A stretch of 64,000 nucleotides of DNA from Micromonospora tarapacensis. GTDB taxonomy: Bacteria; Actinomycetota; Actinomycetes; Mycobacteriales; Micromonosporaceae. The notes under the pieces are model-generated. The model made no database searches. It was given only the letters and a program-made list of their open reading frames with translations, and was not told the DNA's origin. The translations under genes were made by a program, and so were the position numbers. Below, piece by piece: positions 1-7,636 of the stretch. Positions within the stretch are counted from its first letter, which is position 1; the number at the start of each line of letters is the position of its first letter. The stretch spans positions 5,319,324-5,383,323 of the forward strand of contig NZ_JAHCDI010000004.1 in assembly GCF_019697375.1 (NCBI RefSeq), in the 5' to 3' direction.

Positions 1-78
1 CTCGACGCGCGCGTCGCCGCGCGTCTCCACCGTCTCCTCGGCGCCCGCGCCGTCCACGGTCTCCGGTGCCTGGCTCAT
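1..78 (-). CDS. N-terminus of an unidentified protein (runs off the left edge)
   Basis: Only the first 26 residues are visible. They start at an ATG (complement of 76-78) preceded by a good Shine-Dalgarno sequence (GGAAGGA, about 6 bases upstream on the minus strand). The segment begins MSQAPETVDGAGAEE and is rich in Ala, Glu, Thr and Val, which suggests a disordered N-terminal tail. Nothing in it identifies a family. The rest of the gene lies to the left of the window. Confidence 0.6.
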   Translation of the reverse strand, partial: MSQAPETVDGAGAEETVETRGDARVE

Positions 79-271
79 CTGCTCGTCCTTCCCTCGGTTG
101 TCGGCGATCTGTACCCGATCCGGCCCGCCCCCACGCATCGGCGCGGGGTCGGCGCTGCATAGGGTCGCAGCATGACTGAGCGGAGCGTACGGGCTGGCTC
201 CGGCGTGGCGGCGATCCCGCGCGCCGGCGGCGTCAGCGAGCGGTCGATGGTCACTGTGCGGTGGTGTCGCG
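79..271 (+). other. Intergenic region with possible leaderless 35-codon leader ORF
   Basis: This gap separates the divergent left-edge gene from the dehydrogenase gene. A TAGGGT hexamer at about 160-165 sits just upstream of an ATG at 172. That ATG opens a 35-codon frame (172-279) beginning MTERSVRAG and ending inside the start of the next gene, which itself begins MTERF. The placement would fit a leaderless leader peptide with translational coupling. It is short, has no homologue I know and may be chance. Confidence 0.25.
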
Positions 272-1227
272 ATGACTGAACGGTTCGTGGTGGTGGGGGC
301 CGGCACGATGGGCCTGGGCATCGCGTACGTGGCCGCCGGCAGCGGTCACGCGGTGGAGTTGGTCGAGGTGGATCGGGAGCGCGGCAGCGCGGCAGTGCGC
401 CGGCTCGCCCAGCTCTGGGAGGGTGCCGTGCAGCGCGGCCGGCTCACCGCCGAGCAGGCCACGGCCAGCCGGGAGCGGGTCGTCCTGCGGTCGGGGCTCG
501 CCGAGGTGGGCCAGGGGCCGGAGGTGATCGTGGAGGCGGTACCGGAACGGCTGGACCTCAAACGCACCGTACTGGCCGAGGCGGAGGCGCTGCGCCCCGA
601 GTTGCTGGGCAGCAACACCTCCAGCATCCCGATCGCCGGCCTCGCCGAGGGGTTGTCACGACCGGAGCGGTTCTGCGGGCTGCACTTCTTCAACCCGGTC
701 TGGGCGATGGCGCTGCTGGAGATCGTGATCGGGCCGGCCACCGCACCGGAGACCACGGACGCGGCGGTCGCGCTCGCCGGCCGGCTGGGCAAGGATCCCG
801 TCCTGGTCCGCGACATGCCGGGCTTCGCCACCTCGCGGCTCGGCGTGACGCTCGGGCTGGAGGCGATCCGGATGGTGGCCGACGGGGTGGCCAGCCCCGC
901 CGACATCGACAAGGCGATGACGCTCGGTTACCGACACCCCGTCGGGCCGCTGGAGCTGACCGATCTGGTGGGTCTGGACGTGCGCCTCGACATCGCCCGC
1001 ACCCTGCGGGCCGCCTACGGGGACCGGTTCGCCCCGCCGCCACTGCTGGTGGATCTGGTCGCGGCGGGACGGCTGGGCAAGAAGTCCGGGCAGGGCTTCT
1101 ACCGGTGGGTCGACGGCGTCCGGTCCGGCGGCACGGAGCCGTTCGAGGTGCCCGGCCGCACCCGGGCAGCCCGACGCCCGGCGGCGGGTCGGGTGGCGCC
1201 GGGTCGGCAGTGGGAGCGGCCCGGTGA
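272..1227 (+). CDS. 3-hydroxyacyl-CoA (3-hydroxybutyryl-CoA) dehydrogenase; 3' end frame uncertain
   Basis: NAD-dependent oxidation of 3-hydroxyacyl-CoA to 3-ketoacyl-CoA. The N-terminal Rossmann domain has GAGTMG at residues 9-14. It is followed by the family's IVEAVPE, SNTSS and GLHFFNPV (catalytic His) motifs, then the C-terminal helical dimer domain from about residue 185 to GKKSGQGFYRW near 280. Homology stops there, as is normal for this roughly 285-residue family, but the frame stays open to 1966 through the next gene. The natural stop would be the TGA at 1225-1227, overlapping the GTG of the hydratase gene (GTGA). Reaching it requires one missing base between about 1115 and 1225. Coupling to an enoyl-CoA hydratase fits beta-oxidation or aromatic degradation. 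Confidence 0.8.
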
Positions 1228-1966
1228 GTGGGGGGCTGCGCGTCGAGGAGCAGCCGGACCGGCTGGTGGTCACGCTGGACCGGCCCGAGAAGCGCAATGC
1301 CATCGACGCCGATCTGATCGCCGCGCTGCACGAGGTCTGCGCCGAGTTGGAGGCACGCCCCCGGATGCTGTTGCTGACCGGCGGCACGGAGGGGATCTTC
1401 GCCGGTGGTGCCGACATCGCCCAGCTTCGCGAGCGGGGACGACTGGACGCACTGGCCGCGATCAACTCGGCCGCCTTCGCCCGGGTCCGGGCGTTGCCGA
1501 TGCCGACCGTGGCGGCCGTCGACGGCCCGGCGCTGGGCGGCGGCGCCGAGTTGGCGTACGCCTGCGATCTTCGGGTCTGCACCGAGCGGGCGGTCTTCGG
1601 CCAGCCGGAGGTACGGCTCGGCATCCTGGCCGGCGCCGGCGCGACCCACCGGCTGCCGGCGCTGGTCGGGAGGCCCGGGCCAAGGAGCTGTTGTTCACCG
1701 GGCGACGGGTGGACGCCGCGGAGGCGCTGCGGGTCGGGCTGGTCAACCGCGTGGTCCCGACCCCGGACGAGCTACTGCCCGCAGCCCACGGACTGATCGA
1801 CGAGATGACCAAGGGGTCGGCGTTGGCGCTGCGGCTGACCAAGCTCGCCGTCGACGCCCCGGCCGCCGCGCACCCGCACCTGGACCTGGTCAGCCAGGCG
1901 GTGCTCTTCACCGACGAGGAGAAACATCGCCGGATGACGGAGTTCCTCCAGCGGCGCGGGCGCTGA
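1224..1966 (+). pseudogene. Enoyl-CoA hydratase/isomerase, single-base frameshift
   Basis: Crotonase family, hydrating 2-enoyl-CoA. The N-terminal frame (GTG at 1224) has RPEKRNAID, the oxyanion-hole region GIFAGGADI and the second oxyanion strand GGGAELAYACDLR. At 1668-1670 (GGG) the frame breaks. The family continues in the frame ending at 1966 with ARAKELLFTGRRVDA, LVNRVVP and a normal C-terminal helix. Restoring one G (GGGG) gives a seamless 247-residue protein reading VGEARAKELL, the usual length. The upstream dehydrogenase overlaps by 4 bases, so the two are probably co-translated. The lesion is the same kind as at seven other sites in this window and is probably not biological. Confidence 0.8.
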
Positions 1967-1984
1967 CCGGGCCGGAAGACGGCG

Positions 1985-2013
1985 ACGGCCGCACCGGATT
2001 CCGGTGCGGCCGT
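1985..2013. terminator. Bidirectional hairpin terminator
   Basis: A perfect 13-bp inverted repeat, ACGGCCGCACCGG, has a 3-base loop (ATT). It lies between the converging hydratase gene and the binding-protein gene, 18 bases after one stop and 14 bases after the other. There is no long T run, which is usual for this G+C content. Confidence 0.75.
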
Positions 2014-2027
2014 CCGTGCCGGGTGGG

Positions 2028-3386
2028 TCAGCCGTCCAGCGCCGCCAGCGGCACGCCGGCGTCGGCGAGCGCCTGGATCACCGCGGCCGACTCACCGAAC
2101 CCGATGATCAGCACGGCGTCGGCACCGAAGTCCTTGATCTGGTTGGCGCCGGCACTGAAGTTGATGGGCGCGGCCTCGGCGTCCTCACCGGGCTCGTAGC
2201 CGAGCAGCTTCACCGTGTCGCTGCCGAAACCGGCCCGCTCCAGCTCGGCCCGGACGACCTCCTGGAGGCCCTCGCCATAGGAGTCCTTCCGAGCCACGAT
2301 CGCGATCTTGTGCGGCCCGTCCCGGAGGATCACGTCGGCCAGCGCCCGACCCTGGAGGCTGTCCGGCGGCGCGGTGCGGAAGTAGAGCCCTTTGTCGTCC
2401 GCCTCGGTCAGGCTCGCGGCCGTGTTCGACGGCGAGAAGAGGATCAGGCCGGCCTTCACCACGTCCTCCAGCACTGCGGCGGAGATCCCGGAGGCGCCGG
2501 CGCCGATGATCACGTGTACCTCGGCACCCACGTGGCGAGCCACGGTCGCCTTGGCCACCGCCGGGCTTGTGCCGTCGTCGCCGTCGATCCAGACCACGTC
2601 CTCGCCGAGCACCCCGCCGGCCGCGTTGATCTCCTTGATCGCCAGCTCGGCGCCGGCGGCCATCGGCGGATAGGCCAGCGCCAGGTCGCCGGTCTTGGGC
2701 AGTAGACCGCCGATGACGAGGGGCGCACCGCTCGCCAGGCCGGTGAAGTTGCCGGACTGCCGCCTGCCCGCCGGTGGCTTCTTGGAGCTGGCCGCGGAGT
2801 CGTCACCGGCGCCGACGAACTCGGTCTTGGCGTCGTTCAGCTGCCGGCCGTCGAAGTGCAGGGTGGCGTAGCTGGCGGTGGCCGGCTCGCCCGCGTCGGT
2901 GAAACCGGCCCGGGTGATCGAGACGCTGCGATACTCGATGTCCGTCCCCTCGCGGGCGAGGCGCAGGCACTGGTTCGCGGTGCTGCAGCGGGTGCCCCCG
3001 TTGGTGACACCGACGATCTGCTTGGCGATGTCCGCCGGATCGGTGCTGCCGGCGAGCTGCGCCGCCAGGGCGCTGATCACCACCGCGTCGTACGACTCGG
3101 CGGCGTAGAGGTAGTCGGTCAGCTTCGAGTCCACCGACCGTAGCCGGTTCTTGAAGCCCTCCGGCAGCGGCGTGAGCGGCGTGGTGCCCTTCATCCCGTC
3201 GACCAGGTTGGCGCGATCCTGCAACTCTTCCGGGTACGAGTTGAGCATGTTGCCATCCGTGCCGTAGAGGCGCACCTGTTGGGCGGTCGCCTCCTCGGGC
3301 TGGTCATCCCCACAGGCGCTGGTGGCGAGCAGGGCCGTGGCGCAGACAGCCAGGATGGCCGTCCGCGAGCCGCGTGACATGTGCAT
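2028..3386 (-). CDS. Branched-chain-type substrate-binding lipoprotein, circularly permuted
   Basis: A secreted lipoprotein of 452 residues. The lipobox LLATSAC puts the lipidated Cys at residue 25, and GGAAGGA precedes the ATG. The fold is a type I periplasmic binding protein (Leu/Ile/Val or amide type), but the segments are in swapped order. Residues 38-178 (VRLYGTDGN, GMKGT, ESYDAVVISALAA, NGGTRC) are what normally forms the C-terminal part of this family. A linker rich in Ser, Lys and Gly (about 179-221) follows. Residues 222-452 (IGGLLPKTGDLA, INAAGGVLGEDV, LYFRTAPPDSLQGR, IGFGESAAVIQALADAGV) are what normally comes first, and the protein stops just where the C-terminal part should begin. 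No permease or ATPase gene is adjacent, so it may act as a sensor or serve a distant transporter. Confidence 0.85.
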   Translation of the reverse strand: MHMSRGSRTAILAVCATALLATSACGDDQPEEATAQQVRLYGTDGNMLNSYPEELQDRANLVDGMKGTTPLTPLPEGFKNRLRSVDSKLTDYLYAAESYDAVVISALAAQLAGSTDPADIAKQIVGVTNGGTRCSTANQCLRLAREGTDIEYRSVSITRAGFTDAGEPATASYATLHFDGRQLNDAKTEFVGAGDDSAASSKKPPAGRRQSGNFTGLASGAPLVIGGLLPKTGDLALAYPPMAAGAELAIKEINAAGGVLGEDVVWIDGDDGTSPAVAKATVARHVGAEVHVIIGAGASGISAAVLEDVVKAGLILFSPSNTAASLTEADDKGLYFRTAPPDSLQGRALADVILRDGPHKIAIVARKDSYGEGLQEVVRAELERAGFGSDTVKLLGYEPGEDAEAAPINFSAGANQIKDFGADAVLIIGFGESAAVIQALADAGVPLAALDG

Positions 3387-3540
3387 GGTCGTCCTTCCTC
3401 GGGCGAAGGTCCGCTGCGCAGACTAGCGTGCCTGGCTGGGCCGCGGGACCGTGGAGGGCGGTCTATCCGCAGGTCGCCTCCACCATGTGCGGAGAGTAAC
3501 CATAGAAGCTTCCTTGACCGCGACCCCTACCGTGCGGTGG

Positions 3541-3930
3541 GTGACCGACTCGCCACAGCAGACGTTCGACGACGCCGCAGCCATTCTCAGCTCGGCGCTC
3601 GACGGGGACTCCGACGCCGTGGCGGGGACCTTCGACGCGGTCGTCGACCGGGCCGGCCTCGTCGGCGCGTACGACGTGGCGTGGTGCCTGGCCGCGACGA
3701 TGGTCGGTGATCCGGTGCCGCCCGGTGCGTGTGCGCTCGAATTTCCCGGCATCGAGCAGGCCGGGTACGACGCCCGGTGGGTGGCCCGCTTCGTCAGCGC
3801 GTACGCCAATGCCGACCTCGACACGGCCCGGGCGCTGTTCGGGGCGGCGGCAGCCGACGGGCGGCTGCCGGAATGCCTGCTCACTCTCGCCGGCTCGACC
3901 GTGGCGACGCTGCGGCACCGGGCCGCCTGA
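3541..3930 (+). CDS. Conserved hypothetical protein, about 129 residues
   Basis: The frame uses typical codons and encodes an acidic, alpha-helical protein (TFDDAAAILSSALDGDSDAV, CALEFPGIEQAGYDARWVARF, TLAGSTVATL). It has no signal peptide, membrane segment or motif I recognise. The frame is open from 3451; I place the start at the GTG at 3541 because the upstream part looks like non-coding sequence in composition. No clear Shine-Dalgarno sequence is visible, so the start is uncertain. It converges on the SRPBCC gene. Confidence 0.55.
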   Translation: MTDSPQQTFDDAAAILSSALDGDSDAVAGTFDAVVDRAGLVGAYDVAWCLAATMVGDPVPPGACALEFPGIEQAGYDARWVARFVSAYANADLDTARALFGAAAADGRLPECLLTLAGSTVATLRHRAA

Positions 3931-3967
3931 CCGTTTCCGCCGGTCGTCACGGCGGTCGCGTCGGTTC

Positions 3968-4468
3968 TCATGCCGGGTCGTGGATCAGTGTCGTTGCATA
4001 GCGGGAGAGCAGTTCGTGCCAGCCGGCCGTGAGCGCTCGCCGGTAGCCCTCCGCGGCGGTGCCGTGCCGGTCGAAGTGCCGGTGCGCCACCTCGACCAGC
4101 GTGCCGGAACGGGCCGGGGTGAACAGCACCTCCACCTCGCTGGCCCGCGCCGGGTCGGGCACCGGCGCCCGATCCGCGCCGATCTGCCAGGTGAAGACCA
4201 GCCGGCGGGGTGGGTCCCAGGTCAGCACCCGCCCCCAGTCGCTGCGGAAACCGTAGGGGCCGATCTCGTAGAGCATGCCGCCGGCTCGGGGCTCCATACC
4301 CAACTCGGCCAGGAGGGCCGGTCCGGACCAGGTGTACTCCATCACCCACCAGTCGGCGAGTCGGGCGCTGAACACCTCGTACGCCCGCTCGGCCGGCGCG
4401 GGGACGAGCAGGGTGCTGCGGAGTGCGAATCGCTCGTGGTCCTGCTGGATGTCGGCAGGATCGGCCAT
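3968..4468 (-). CDS. SRPBCC (START/Bet v1, AHSA1-like) domain protein
   Basis: A small-ligand-cavity protein of about 166 residues. Features of the AHSA1/SRPBCC group are visible: an N-terminal STLLVPAPAERAYEVFS strand-helix, LTWDPPRRLVFTWQI, EVEVLFTPARSGTLVEVAHRHF, and a C-terminal helix AEGYRRALTAGWHELLSRYA. The substrate cannot be inferred. I prefer the ATG at 4466-4468 (GGGA upstream) over the in-frame ATG at 4478-4480. The gene ends downstream of, and converges on, the hypothetical gene ending at 3930. Confidence 0.75.
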   Translation of the reverse strand: MADPADIQQDHERFALRSTLLVPAPAERAYEVFSARLADWWVMEYTWSGPALLAELGMEPRAGGMLYEIGPYGFRSDWGRVLTWDPPRRLVFTWQIGADRAPVPDPARASEVEVLFTPARSGTLVEVAHRHFDRHGTAAEGYRRALTAGWHELLSRYATTLIHDPA

Positions 4469-4554
4469 CCCCTGTCCCATAGGCCCGGACCATACCGGCT
4501 GATGCCCGGGTGCGCAGCTTCCACCGATGCCTCTCCCGCCTGGTGACGGGCGAA

Positions 4555-4596
4555 AGCAAAGAAAAGCGCCGACCGGCGTTTCCGCTGATCGGCGCT
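4555..4596 (-). terminator. Rho-independent terminator after tRNA-Phe
   Basis: Inverted repeat AGCGCCGA / TCGGCGCT (4565-4572 and 4589-4596), followed on the minus strand by the T-rich run TTTTCTTTGCTTT. It lies about 25 bases past the 3' end of tRNA-Phe and is the clearest T-tailed terminator in the window. Confidence 0.85.
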
Positions 4597-4620
4597 GCAA
4601 TAGCCCGGCGAAAGGCTATG

Positions 4621-4694
4621 TGGCCAGGGGCGGGGTCGAACCGCCGACCTTCCGATTTTCAGTCGGACGCTCGTACCAACTGAGCTACCTGGCC
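4621..4694 (-). tRNA. tRNA-Phe (anticodon GAA)
   Basis: A full cloverleaf on the minus strand, 74 bases. The acceptor stem is GGCCAGG/CCTGGCC, the anticodon stem TCCGA/TCGGA carries loop CTGAAAA (GAA), and the T arm is GGCGG-TTCGACC-CCGCC. The discriminator base is A and CCA is not encoded. Confidence 0.97.
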
Positions 4695-4764
4695 ATGATG
4701 CTCGGTTCATGCTACCCGGCCCGGGGGATCGCCGCCGGAAGGGTCACACGCCCCGATACGCAGA

Positions 4765-4787
4765 ACGCCGCGCGTGTTGCGCGGCGT
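4765..4787 (-). terminator. Hairpin between tRNA-Asp and tRNA-Phe
   Basis: Perfect 9-bp stem ACGCCGCGC/GCGCGGCGT with a 5-base loop, starting 9 bases past the 3' end of tRNA-Asp. It has no T run. It may be a terminator or a processing signal in a joint tRNA transcript. Confidence 0.5.
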
Positions 4788-4796
4788 CAGCGCTTG

Positions 4797-4870
4797 CGGT
4801 CCTGACGGGACTTGAACCCGCGACCTCCGCCTTGACAGGGCGGCGAGCACTCCAACTGCTCCACAGGACC
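4797..4870 (-). tRNA. tRNA-Asp (anticodon GTC)
   Basis: A full cloverleaf, 74 bases. Acceptor stem GGTCCTG/CAGGACC, anticodon stem CCGCC/GGCGG with loop CTGTCAA (GTC), T arm GCGGG-TTCAAGT-CCCGT, discriminator G. Confidence 0.97.
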
Positions 4871-4905
4871 TCGCTGTCGTGTTGCATCCGGCCGAAGCCG
4901 GACCG

Positions 4906-4978
4906 TGCCCCCAACGGGATTCGAACCCGTGCTACCGCCTTGAAAGGGCGGCGTCCTGGGCCGCTAGACGATGAGGGC
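4906..4978 (-). tRNA. tRNA-Glu (anticodon TTC)
   Basis: A full cloverleaf, 73 bases. Acceptor stem GCCCTCA/TGGGGGC with one U-G pair, anticodon stem CCGCC/GGCGG with loop CTTTCAA (TTC), T arm CGGGT-TCGAATC-CCGTT, discriminator A. It is first in the Glu-Asp-Phe series transcribed leftward. A 6-bp hairpin (TCCGGC, loop CGAA) at 4887-4902 separates it from tRNA-Asp. Confidence 0.97.
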
Positions 4979-5120
4979 GGCCCCGCCATCATTGCACACT
5001 CGCAACGTGAGCGGACTTGCTCCCACCCGGCCCCGCCGGAGGCCTCGAAAGCATACGTGATGTCGAACCGGTCGACCAAACCGGTATGGCCGCAGCTACG
5101 CGGACCCGAAGAAGCGCAGG

Positions 5121-5915
5121 TCAGGCGAGTTCCGTGATGCCGTGGTCGCGCTTGAGGCCGGCGATCAGCCGCTGGCAGGCGGCGAGGGTGGCGGCCCGGT
5201 CACCGCCCCCGTCGTGCAGCAGGACGACGGCTCCGGGACGGGCGGCGCGTTTCACCCGCTTCTCGATCGTGGCGGCGGTCGGCTTGGCCCAGTCCTTGGG
5301 GTCGACGGTCCAGTGCAGCGACCGCATGTCCAACTGCTTCGCGACCTTCACCACCTCGGCCGTCCACCGTCCGCCGGGCTGCCGGTAGAACGGCACCTCC
5401 GCGTCGGGGGCGGCCCGCCGGATCTCCTTGTTCGTGCGTACCAGGTCGGCGCGAATCTCGGCGACCGGCCGCCGAGCCAGGTCGAGGTCGTGGTTCCAGC
5501 TGTGGTTGCAGAGCTGGTGCCCCTCCCGGACGATCCGCCGGAGCAGCCCGGGGTGCTTGCGGACCTGCGTACCCACCACGCAGAAGATGGCGGTGACCTT
5601 GGCAGCCTTCAACCGGTCCAGCACCTTCGGCGTCCAGGCCGGGGTCGGGCCGTCGTCGAAGGTGAGGGCCACCTTCTTGGTGCCGGTGGTGCGGATCAGA
5701 CCGGCCGGCAGCTTCGCCGGCAGGGGCAGCAGCGTCGGCGGCGTCGGCGGCACGGTGCGGACCGGCGACGGGGTCGTCTCCGGCGGCAGGGCCGCCGAGG
5801 GCGGCGGGCTGGCTGGGGCGCCCGCCCCGGGCGAACTGCCGCCATCACCACCGCAGCCGGTGACGAGCAGGACGACCAGGCCCAGGAGGCACGCGAGCAG
5901 GGCGTGGGGACGCAT
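5121..5915 (-). CDS. Polysaccharide deacetylase (NodB, CE4) lipoprotein
   Basis: A secreted metal-dependent deacetylase of peptidoglycan or chitin-type sugars, 264 residues. The N-terminus is a lipoprotein signal (LLVTGC lipobox), followed by a Pro/Ser/Thr-rich stalk to about residue 72 and then the NodB domain. Its motifs are TFDDGP (metal Asp-Asp), HSWNHD (metal His residues), RQPGGRW, WTVDPKDW and VVLLHDGGG. GGGAG lies 6 bases before the ATG. The gene stands alone between the tRNA cluster and the carotenoid locus. Confidence 0.93.
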   Translation of the reverse strand: MRPHALLACLLGLVVLLVTGCGGDGGSSPGAGAPASPPPSAALPPETTPSPVRTVPPTPPTLLPLPAKLPAGLIRTTGTKKVALTFDDGPTPAWTPKVLDRLKAAKVTAIFCVVGTQVRKHPGLLRRIVREGHQLCNHSWNHDLDLARRPVAEIRADLVRTNKEIRRAAPDAEVPFYRQPGGRWTAEVVKVAKQLDMRSLHWTVDPKDWAKPTAATIEKRVKRAARPGAVVLLHDGGGDRAATLAACQRLIAGLKRDHGITELA

Positions 5916-6065
5916 CGTTCGCTCCCGAGAGGAGTTCGGGTTACGCGGACCTCCAGACGCTAGTTCACCTGTTCCGGGTGGACCGACGGCGGGTCAGGAC
6001 GTGACCGCACTCCGTGCGTACGCCGGACCCGTCAGCGCGACCGCCGTCCGCGGCGTGCCGAGCGG

Positions 6066-7001
6066 TCAGGACCCGGCCGAGTGGTCCAGCGAGTCCCGTA
6101 CGGCGATGGCGAGCGCGACCGCCTCGGACAGGTCGATCGGGCGCACCACTGCGGTGGGCAGCGTGCCGGCTCGCCAGCCCGGCCCGGCCGCGAGCACCAG
6201 CAGCGGCCGGCGTGGCGCCGTGAGCAGGGCGCTGAGCTGGGCCGGATCGGCCGTGGCCCGGGTGTGCGACCAGACCACCACGGCGGCCGGTCCGGTCCGG
6301 TCGACCGCGTCCAGCAGCGCCGCCACCGGCACCCGGGCGCCGAGCATCCGGTAGCCGACGCCGACCTCGGCGAGCGCCGCGGCCAGCGCCTCCAGCGGCA
6401 GGCTGTGCTGCTCCTCGTCGGCGCAGGAGAGCAGGATGCGGGGCGGACCGGGCGCGGGACGGCCCATGGCAGCCGCGGTCAACGCCGCCGAGACGCACCG
6501 GGACATCAGGTGCTCCACCTCGATCAGCACCCCGGTCGCGGCGTGCCGCTCGCCGATCGCGGCGAGCACCGGGCGCAGCAGCCGATCCCAGGTGCCGACG
6601 ACCCCGTCGGTGGCGATGGCACGGGAGATCGCCTCGCTGATCGCCGCCGCGTCCAACCGCATCGCGGCCCGGGCCAGGCCGCGGGCGGCCGGCCCGGCGC
6701 GGCCGACCGGAATGGTCGCGCCGCCGCCGTCGCGCGCCCGCTTCCCGGCAGGCATGCCCGCGGCCTGGGTGTCGGGTGTCTGCCGAGCCCAGCGGGCCGC
6801 CTCGGCGGGGCTGACCCCCTCGGCGGTGAGCCGCCGCATGATCTCCAACCGGGCCAGGTCGGGCGGGGTGTATCGCCGGTGGTGACCCGGGGCATGCTGG
6901 CTGGGACCGAGGCCGTACCGCTGGTGCCAGGTGCGCAGTGTGGTCACGGCGACCCCCAGCCGCCGGGCGACGACCCCCGCGCTCAGCGCCTCATCGGTCA
7001 C
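6066..7001 (-). CDS. MerR-family regulator with B12-binding domain (LitR/CarH-like)
   Basis: A 311-residue regulator with an N-terminal MerR helix-turn-helix (residues 5-70: AGVVARRLGVAVTTLRTW, GHHRRYTPPDL). A four-helix cap (about 110-180) and a cobalamin-binding Rossmann domain (185-300) follow. E163-H164 and E197-Q-H199 match the spacing of Glu141-His142 and His177 of Thermus CarH exactly. The positions equivalent to Trp131 and His132 are H153 and A154, so the light-sensing chemistry may differ. It overlaps idi by 11 bases and is last in the crtE-crtI-idi-merR operon. The role inferred from context is control of carotenoid genes by light and B12. Confidence 0.85.
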   Translation of the reverse strand: MTDEALSAGVVARRLGVAVTTLRTWHQRYGLGPSQHAPGHHRRYTPPDLARLEIMRRLTAEGVSPAEAARWARQTPDTQAAGMPAGKRARDGGGATIPVGRAGPAARGLARAAMRLDAAAISEAISRAIATDGVVGTWDRLLRPVLAAIGERHAATGVLIEVEHLMSRCVSAALTAAAMGRPAPGPPRILLSCADEEQHSLPLEALAAALAEVGVGYRMLGARVPVAALLDAVDRTGPAAVVVWSHTRATADPAQLSALLTAPRRPLLVLAAGPGWRAGTLPTAVVRPIDLSEAVALAIAVRDSLDHSAGS

Positions 7002-7581
7002 CCGACCGCTCCGACGCGTCGCCGGCTCGCCGCCCGGTGGGTTCCGAGGGGTGCAGCAGCCGGTCCAGCACGCCGCTCAGCCACGGCGCGTACACGTCGG
7101 GATCGCGGTCGATGGCGACGGCCAGCTGCGCCGGGTCGACCCAGCGCAACTCGGCGACCTCCGCCGGATCCGGGCGCAGCGGCTGGTCGGTGCCGAACTC
7201 GCCGCGCAGGACGTGGTCGTACTCGACCTCGACCCGTCCGGTGGCCGGATCCTCGGCCCGGTAGAGATGGATCCCGACCTCGGTGAGCGGGACCGGGCCG
7301 GCGCCCAGTTCCTCCGACAGCCGCCGGTTGGCGGCTTCGGTCAGCGCCTCGCCGGGCCGCGGATGCCCGCAACAGGAGTTGGCCCAACGCAGCGGGAACC
7401 GGGTCTTCACGGCGGCGCGCCGCTGGAGCAGTACCCGGCCGTCCGGCGCGACGAGCAGTACGGAGAACGCCCGGTGCAACCGGCCCGGCGGCTGGTGGGC
7501 GGCGGCCACCGTGGCCGAACCGACGGGCCGGCCCGTGTCGTCGACCAGCTCCACCAGGTGGCCCTCCCGCGACTGTGGCAT
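6991..7581 (-). CDS. idi: Isopentenyl-diphosphate delta-isomerase, type I
   Basis: Interconverts IPP and DMAPP, supplying the starter for GGPP. The protein has 196 residues with a NUDIX-type fold. The active-site Cys motif is ANSCCGHPRPGE, the NUDIX-like region is EAANRRLSEELGA, the catalytic-Glu region is EVEYDHVLRGEF, and LRWVDPAQL follows. It lies 55 bases after crtI and overlaps the start of the MerR gene, so it is part of the carotenoid operon. Confidence 0.95.
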   Translation of the reverse strand: MPQSREGHLVELVDDTGRPVGSATVAAAHQPPGRLHRAFSVLLVAPDGRVLLQRRAAVKTRFPLRWANSCCGHPRPGEALTEAANRRLSEELGAGPVPLTEVGIHLYRAEDPATGRVEVEYDHVLRGEFGTDQPLRPDPAEVAELRWVDPAQLAVAIDRDPDVYAPWLSGVLDRLLHPSEPTGRRAGDASERSGDR

Positions 7582-7636
7582 CAGAGCCGTCCTTCGCTCG
7601 CGACCGCGGGGCTGCGCCGCGCGTCGCTGTTCGTGC

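Noticed and set aside
656..1649. Long minus-strand open frames over the dehydrogenase and hydratase genes
   Set aside because: They are shadows caused by high G+C: Arg/Pro/Ala-rich products with no family features, antisense to clear genes.
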